Shown here piece after piece: positions 6,306 to 9,141 of a stretch of DNA of 9,141 nt (within the stretch, counting starts at the first letter, position 1; each line of letters opens with the position of its first letter). Source of the DNA: UBA822 sp036336795 (GTDB taxonomy: Bacteria; Gemmatimonadota; Gemmatimonadetes; Longimicrobiales; Gaopeijiaceae); contig JAYZFL010000033.1 in NCBI GenBank assembly GCA_036336795.1, positions 1 to 9,141 of the forward strand, written 5' to 3'. Below the pieces are notes generated by a model. That model ran no database searches, was not told the origin of the DNA, and was given only the letters and a program-made list of their open reading frames with translations. The translations under genes and the position numbers were made by a program.

Positions 6306-7994
6306 CTACTTCTTCCAGGGTTCCCTCTCAAAGTAACTGTCCGTAAGTTCCACCACCTTTCCTGAGAGCAGGGTCAGAGCGATCAGATTGGGAAGGATGA
6401 CTATGCCGAGGGCAATGTCTCCGACCTCCCATGCGAGGTTGAGGGAGATAACCGCTCCGAAGAAGTGCATGACCAGGTACACGATCTTGTAGGGTAAGAT
6501 CGCACCTTCACCCCACAGATAGTTAGCGCAGCGGTCTCCATAATAGCTCCATGAAATAGCGGTCGAGATGCCGAAGAGGAAAACGGAGAGGATCACGATA
6601 TAGTGACCCCACGAGCCAATGGGATCGAGTCCTCTACGGAAAGCGTACATCGTGAGCGGCGCTCCACTTTCGATCGCCATACCCCAGAGGGATGCATAGC
6701 TACCACCACTCACGTCGATTGCTTCAGCTCGTGTAGGAAAGACCGAACCTGTGAAGGGCTGGGTCATCGCTTCGTCAGTAAAGAGCTCCTCGAGAGCTGC
6801 CTCGTGCCACGCCACAAAAACTGCACCACTAGCAGCATGTGTACCGTTCTGGATCACGATCTCCGTGGGCGCCTCAACACTCTCATAGCCCGCCTGCGCG
6901 TTTCCGGATACCCAACTTAGATCTCCACCCGTCAGTGTGATCTCGGTTGGGATACGCTCATCGTACACGTTCGTGATCACGATCACGAGGGCGGTCATCG
7001 TTACAATCACGATTGTGTCAATAAACGGTTCGAGGAGTGCTACCACTCCCTCGGAAATCGGCTCTTCCGTCTTTGCTGCAGCGTGAGCAATCGGTGCGGA
7101 GCCTTGGCCTGCCTCGTTGGAGAAGAGCCCTCTGTTAACCCCATACATCATCGTCACCAAGATCGCGCCAACCCCCGTACCGGCCACTCCGGCTGTTGGG
7201 TTGAAGGCCTCGCTGAAGATCGTGACAAATGCTGGTATCACTTCACCAACATTCATCAGAATAATGGTTAGCGCGGCTAGGACATAGATGGCCGCCATGA
7301 AGGGAGCAAGAATGCTCGTAATGCGACCAATGCGAGTGATTCCACCCAACACCACCGCTGCGACCACCGTGACGGTAACGGCACCGGTAACCCACGGTGC
7401 GATACCGAACGCTGATCCCACGGTGTCGGCCACAGTGTTCGCTTGAATAGCGTTACCCGTGAAAAATGCTGTGAACCCCAAAGCTGTGGCAAAAAACACT
7501 GCCATCCATTTCCATTTCGGACCTAAACCCTGCTCGATGTAGTACATGGGGCCGCCCGACACAGTCCCCACCACACTACCAGCGCCGTCGTGCACCGCAC
7601 GGTAGTGCTGGGCCAGCGTGACCTCAGTGAACTTGGTCGCCATCCCGAGGGCCGCCGTAACCCACATCCAGAAGAGCGCTCCGGGACCACCCCAGTGGAT
7701 CGCCAACGCCACACCGGCGATATTGCCGATGCCGACCGTCGCAGACAAGGCGGTCGTGAGGGCCTGGAAATGCGAGACGTCGCCTGTATCAGAGGGATCG
7801 TCATAACGCCCCGTGGCCACCGCAACGCCATGACCGAAATGGCGGAGTTGGATAAACCCCAGGCGTAGGGTTAAGAATCCCCCGACACCGATGAGGGCCA
7901 AGACCACCAAGGGAATATCTTGAGTCCCGGCGGGGATTCCCCATTCCCAGACAAACTCCCGGATGGCACTGACGAAGTTCTCAAAGCGTTCCAT
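6306..7994 (-). CDS. Alanine/glycine:cation symporter (AGCS family) with an extra ~95-residue segment
   Basis: Inner-membrane Na+- or H+-coupled importer of alanine or glycine. The 562 residues carry the AGCS hallmarks: DVSHFQALTTALSATVGIGNIAGVA (starting 72), SGGPMYYIEQGLG (146-158), FFTGNAIQANTVA (177-189), and RGLFSNEAGQGSAPIAHAA (288-306). EPFIDTIVIVTMTALVI (322-338) leads to the last conserved block, SGAPLTMYAF (443-452), SWSYYGD (481-487) and the helix ending NLIALTLLS. Usual members are about 450 residues. The excess lies at about 343-440, a polar Thr/Glu/Gly-rich segment between two membrane helices that is predicted to face outside. The ATG at 7994 is chosen over one 9 codons earlier because AAGGG precedes it by 7-8 nt and the protein begins in the family's usual place. 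The exact substrate is not readable. Confidence 0.94.
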   Translation of the reverse strand: MERFENFVSAIREFVWEWGIPAGTQDIPLVVLALIGVGGFLTLRLGFIQLRHFGHGVAVATGRYDDPSDTGDVSHFQALTTALSATVGIGNIAGVALAIHWGGPGALFWMWVTAALGMATKFTEVTLAQHYRAVHDGAGSVVGTVSGGPMYYIEQGLGPKWKWMAVFFATALGFTAFFTGNAIQANTVADTVGSAFGIAPWVTGAVTVTVVAAVVLGGITRIGRITSILAPFMAAIYVLAALTIILMNVGEVIPAFVTIFSEAFNPTAGVAGTGVGAILVTMMYGVNRGLFSNEAGQGSAPIAHAAAKTEEPISEGVVALLEPFIDTIVIVTMTALVIVITNVYDERIPTEITLTGGDLSWVSGNAQAGYESVEAPTEIVIQNGTHAASGAVFVAWHEAALEELFTDEAMTQPFTGSVFPTRAEAIDVSGGSYASLWGMAIESGAPLTMYAFRRGLDPIGSWGHYIVILSVFLFGISTAISWSYYGDRCANYLWGEGAILPYKIVYLVMHFFGAVISLNLAWEVGDIALGIVILPNLIALTLLSGKVVELTDSYFEREPWKK

Positions 7995-8078
7995 AGTACA
8001 TCCCTTGAATATCAAATCCACGAAGATTACGCGGCCAACTCACTCGGGCAAGCGTGGCCACTTTTCCCTCTAGAAACC

Positions 8079-8426
8079 TTAGTCCGAAAGCATCCTTCCA
8101 AGCGGCCGGCCTCCGAGAAGGTGGAGGTGTACATGAAAAACCTCCTGACCAGCGTGAGCCCGACAGTTGATGATCAGTCGGTAACCCTCCTGATCAATCG
8201 CCTCCTCCTCCGCGAGCTTGGCCGCCACCCTGATCATGCGCCCGAGCGACGGTTCGTCGGCGTCTGTAACATCAGCCACTGTCGGAATTGGTGTGTTCGG
8301 GATTACCAAAATGTGTGTTGGCGCCTGGGGTCGTACATCCCGAAAAGCCGTTACCAGGTCATCCTGGTAAACGACATCGGCGGGAACCTCTCCTCGGACG
8401 ATCTGCGCAAAGATCGTATCGGACAT
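8079..8426 (-). CDS. HIT-family (histidine triad, HINT-like) protein
   Basis: Small cytoplasmic nucleotide-binding hydrolase or transferase. HINT-branch members cleave phosphoramidates and aminoacyl-adenylates; the physiological substrate is usually unknown. The 115 residues fit the family (110-140). The N-terminus TIFAQIVRGEVPADVVYQDD (4-23) is the HINT-type opening. FRDVRPQAPTHILVIP (28-43) carries the base and ribose pocket, and the triad is HVHLHLLGGR (98-107) with His98, His100 and catalytic His102. The ATG at 8426 has GAGG 7 nt upstream and begins SDTIF as in relatives; an in-frame ATG 7 codons earlier is less well placed. It is divergent from lptF/G, and the symporter starts 84 nt downstream on the same strand. 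Confidence 0.95.
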   Translation of the reverse strand: MSDTIFAQIVRGEVPADVVYQDDLVTAFRDVRPQAPTHILVIPNTPIPTVADVTDADEPSLGRMIRVAAKLAEEEAIDQEGYRLIINCRAHAGQEVFHVHLHLLGGRPLGRMLSD

Positions 8427-8649
8427 TTCTATTCCTCTGTGGCCCAAAGTTCTTGTGAAGCACCTTCGACCGGGCGTTCAGGTCGCAAGAAGAGCCCCCA
8501 GAATCAATCGGAGCTTGTTAATCTATGCAAGGGTAAGCTACCTCGTTCGATCAGTTCGCGAGACAGAGCGATAGATGTCCCTAAGATGAGGACTGCCGTG
8601 AATCCTTCAAGGCTGTCCTCCGAGGGCTAACCTAGCTCTTGCCTTGCTG

Positions 8650-8677
8650 TTCACACGCTCAAGGGCGTGTCTATAAT
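8650..8677 (+). promoter_or_regulatory. Strong sigma70-type promoter facing lptF/G, with inverted repeat in the spacer
   Basis: TTCACA (8650-8655; 5 of 6 to the -35 consensus) and a perfect TATAAT (8672-8677) are separated by 16 bp. Transcription would start near 8684, giving a leader of about 300 nt before the permease start at 8986. The inverted repeat ACACGC (8653-8658) / GCGTGT (8665-8670) with a 6-bp centre fills the spacer, overlapping the end of the -35 and abutting the -10. This is a typical place for a repressor or MerR-like operator; that role is inferred from position only. Confidence 0.6.
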
Positions 8678-8741
8678 CAGCGGAAAACAGTATCATTTGT
8701 GATGATGAATCGATCGAAAGAGTTGACCTGAAATCGAGTGA

Positions 8742-8784
8742 GCCCGGCTAGGGCCTAGCCACCCAACTTATCATGGCTTAGGCC
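8742..8784 (+). repeat. Overlapping, mutually exclusive inverted repeats in the lptF/G leader
   Basis: Three alternative stems share the same bases. The first is GCCC (8742-8745) with GGGC (8751-8754). The second is GGCTAG (8746-8751) with CTAGCC (8755-8760), part of a 15-bp palindrome centred on one G. The third is GGCCTAGCCA (8752-8761) with TGGCTTAGGCC (8774-8784), ten pairs with one bulged T at 8778 and a 12-nt loop. Only one can form at a time in RNA. The sequence shows the complementarity; a switching role is inference. Confidence 0.55.
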
Positions 8785-8824
8785 AGAGATTAACGACAGG
8801 AACGCCCAGGAAGCTCTAATTCGG

Positions 8825-8892
8825 GAGGTCGCCACCGTACGTACCCTGTGCTGAAGGGTAGTTGGGCTCTGCCCTGATCCGCCGAAGACCTT
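8825..8892 (+). ncRNA. Possible structured leader RNA or small RNA (multibranch fold)
   Basis: An outer stem AGGTC (8826-8830) with GACCT (8887-8891), extendable by a G-U pair, could enclose two local hairpins: TACCCT (8842-8847)/AGGGTA (8855-8860) with a 7-nt loop, and GGGC (8864-8867)/GCCC (8871-8874) with a TCT loop. CCACCG (8832-8837) could instead pair with CGGTGG (8920-8925). The region follows a good promoter and precedes lptF/G. I recognise no known riboswitch or RNA family, and short stems of this kind also occur by chance. Confidence 0.25.
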
Positions 8893-8985
8893 AGTCAGTT
8901 ACACAACGAGAAACGCCAGCGGTGGAGTCGTGGGCAAGTTGCCAAGCCGGGACCGGTTGCTGAATTTCGGTGTAGGGTTGTCGCT

Positions 8986-9141
8986 ATGGGAATCATCACA
9001 AAATATCTAATCCGTGCTCACGCGGGACCGCTCCTCTTCTCGTTTTCTGCTTTGACGGGGCTCCTTTTCTTGAACACGGTGGCCCAGCGGATGGAGAGCC
9101 TCGTCGGTAAAGGCTTACCCTGGCAAGTTATTGGAGAGTTC
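8986..9141 (+). CDS. LptF/LptG-family permease, N-terminal 52 residues; gene cut by window edge
   Basis: Inner-membrane subunit of the LptB2FG ABC transporter, which extracts lipopolysaccharide from the inner membrane and passes it to LptC/LptA. Only the N-terminus is present: MGIITKYLIRAHAGPLLFSF leads into the first transmembrane helix (about 13-33), then TVAQRMESLVGKGLPW. The K/DRYL(I/L)R start, followed by a long helix and a short polar loop before the next helix, is the typical YjgP/YjgQ opening. ATG at 8986 has AGGG 8 nt upstream, and no other in-frame ATG or GTG precedes it nearby. It is divergent from the HIT gene and is probably served by the promoter at 8650-8677. Whether it is LptF or LptG cannot be decided from this fragment. 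Confidence 0.82.
   Translation, partial: MGIITKYLIRAHAGPLLFSFSALTGLLFLNTVAQRMESLVGKGLPWQVIGEF

Larger units (their letters stand above)
8427..8985. other. 559-bp divergent intergenic region between HIT gene and lptF/G
   Basis: The only long gap in the window. The left part (8427-8645) shows no gene; a minus-strand frame at 8504-8626 is open for 41 codons but has no usable start codon. The right part holds a plus-strand promoter at 8650-8677 and then about 300 nt with many short inverted repeats before the lptF/G start. I looked for tRNA, tmRNA, RNase P RNA and SRP RNA hallmark sequences and did not find them. No clear promoter for the HIT gene was found by eye. Confidence 0.6.

Noticed and set aside
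6236..6331. Upstream extension of the superoxide dismutase by 32 residues
   Set aside because: The added residues do not resemble a signal peptide or family sequence and overlap the symporter's 3' end. The internal ATG at 6235 has a much better ribosome binding site.
6960..7020. Clustered GTGATCAC/ATCACGAT repeats
   Set aside because: They encode the repeated Ile-Val-Ile-Val-Thr helix residues of the symporter and need no other explanation.
8054..8061. GTGGCCAC palindrome followed by TTTT between the HIT and symporter genes, as a possible plus-strand terminator
   Set aside because: No loop is possible in an 8-bp perfect palindrome of this size, and no plus-strand gene ends here.
7920..8630. 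236-codon plus-strand open frame across the HIT gene and the symporter 5' end
   Set aside because: It is antisense to two genes with clear family motifs, has no domain resemblance, and looks like a shadow of GC-rich coding.
8702..8731. Nine-codon upstream ORF (MMNRSKELT) in the lptF/G leader
   Set aside because: No ribosome binding site and far from the permease start; easily explained by chance.
8427..8985. Possible tRNA, tmRNA, RNase P, 6S or SRP RNA gene in the large gap
   Set aside because: Hallmark sequences (T-loop GTTCRA, GAGGAAAGTCC, the GGAAGGAAGCAG SRP tip) are absent. 6S RNA cannot be excluded by motif but the expected single long bulged stem is not evident.

Overview
The window reads as ordinary chromosomal, housekeeping-type DNA from a Gram-negative bacterium of moderate-to-high GC content. 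A partial LptF/LptG-type lipopolysaccharide-export permease implies an outer membrane. From family resemblance alone (the LptF/G N-terminus, the LysM protein with an M15-like core, and the aroC-aroK-topA arrangement) my best guess is Gemmatimonadota or a relative. This is an inference that I could not test against a database.

Layout: nine genes lie on the minus strand. Read in the direction of transcription, from the right, they are a HIT-family nucleotide hydrolase/transferase (8426-8079), an AGCS-family Na+:alanine/glycine symporter with an extra ~95-residue segment (7994-6306), a Mn-type superoxide dismutase (6235-5612), an exported LysM protein with an M15/LAS-peptidase-like zinc motif (5498-4749), a flavin-reductase-like FMN-binding split-barrel protein with a TTG start 1 nt after the previous stop (4747-4109), a DPM1-like family 2 glycosyltransferase (4077-3181), chorismate synthase aroC (2914-1706), shikimate kinase aroK overlapping aroC by 4 nt (1709-1170), and topoisomerase I topA, running off the left edge (1149-1). 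One gene is on the plus strand at the right edge: the first 52 codons of an LptF/LptG permease (8986-9141). It is divergent from the HIT gene.

Functional grouping: aroC-aroK-topA is a tight cluster (4-nt overlap, then a 20-nt gap), probably one transcript, joining the last step and an intermediate step of the shikimate pathway to DNA supercoiling control. The LysM protein and flavin reductase genes are probably translationally coupled behind a candidate promoter at 5534-5561. Genes for the symporter, the dismutase and the HIT protein follow one another with 70-90 nt gaps and no obvious shared role.

Non-coding DNA: the only gap above 300 bases is 8427-8985, between the divergent HIT and lptF/G genes. 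It carries a good sigma70-type promoter (TTCACA, 16 bp, TATAAT) facing lptF/G, with an 18-bp inverted repeat filling the spacer. About 300 nt of potentially structured leader follow, including mutually exclusive hairpins. This is the best lead in the window for something undescribed. The 2915-3180 gap upstream of aroC holds a terminator- or attenuator-like hairpin. I see no tRNA, rRNA, CRISPR array, insertion sequence, phage gene or defence system. I do not think the window shows an obvious new multi-gene system.
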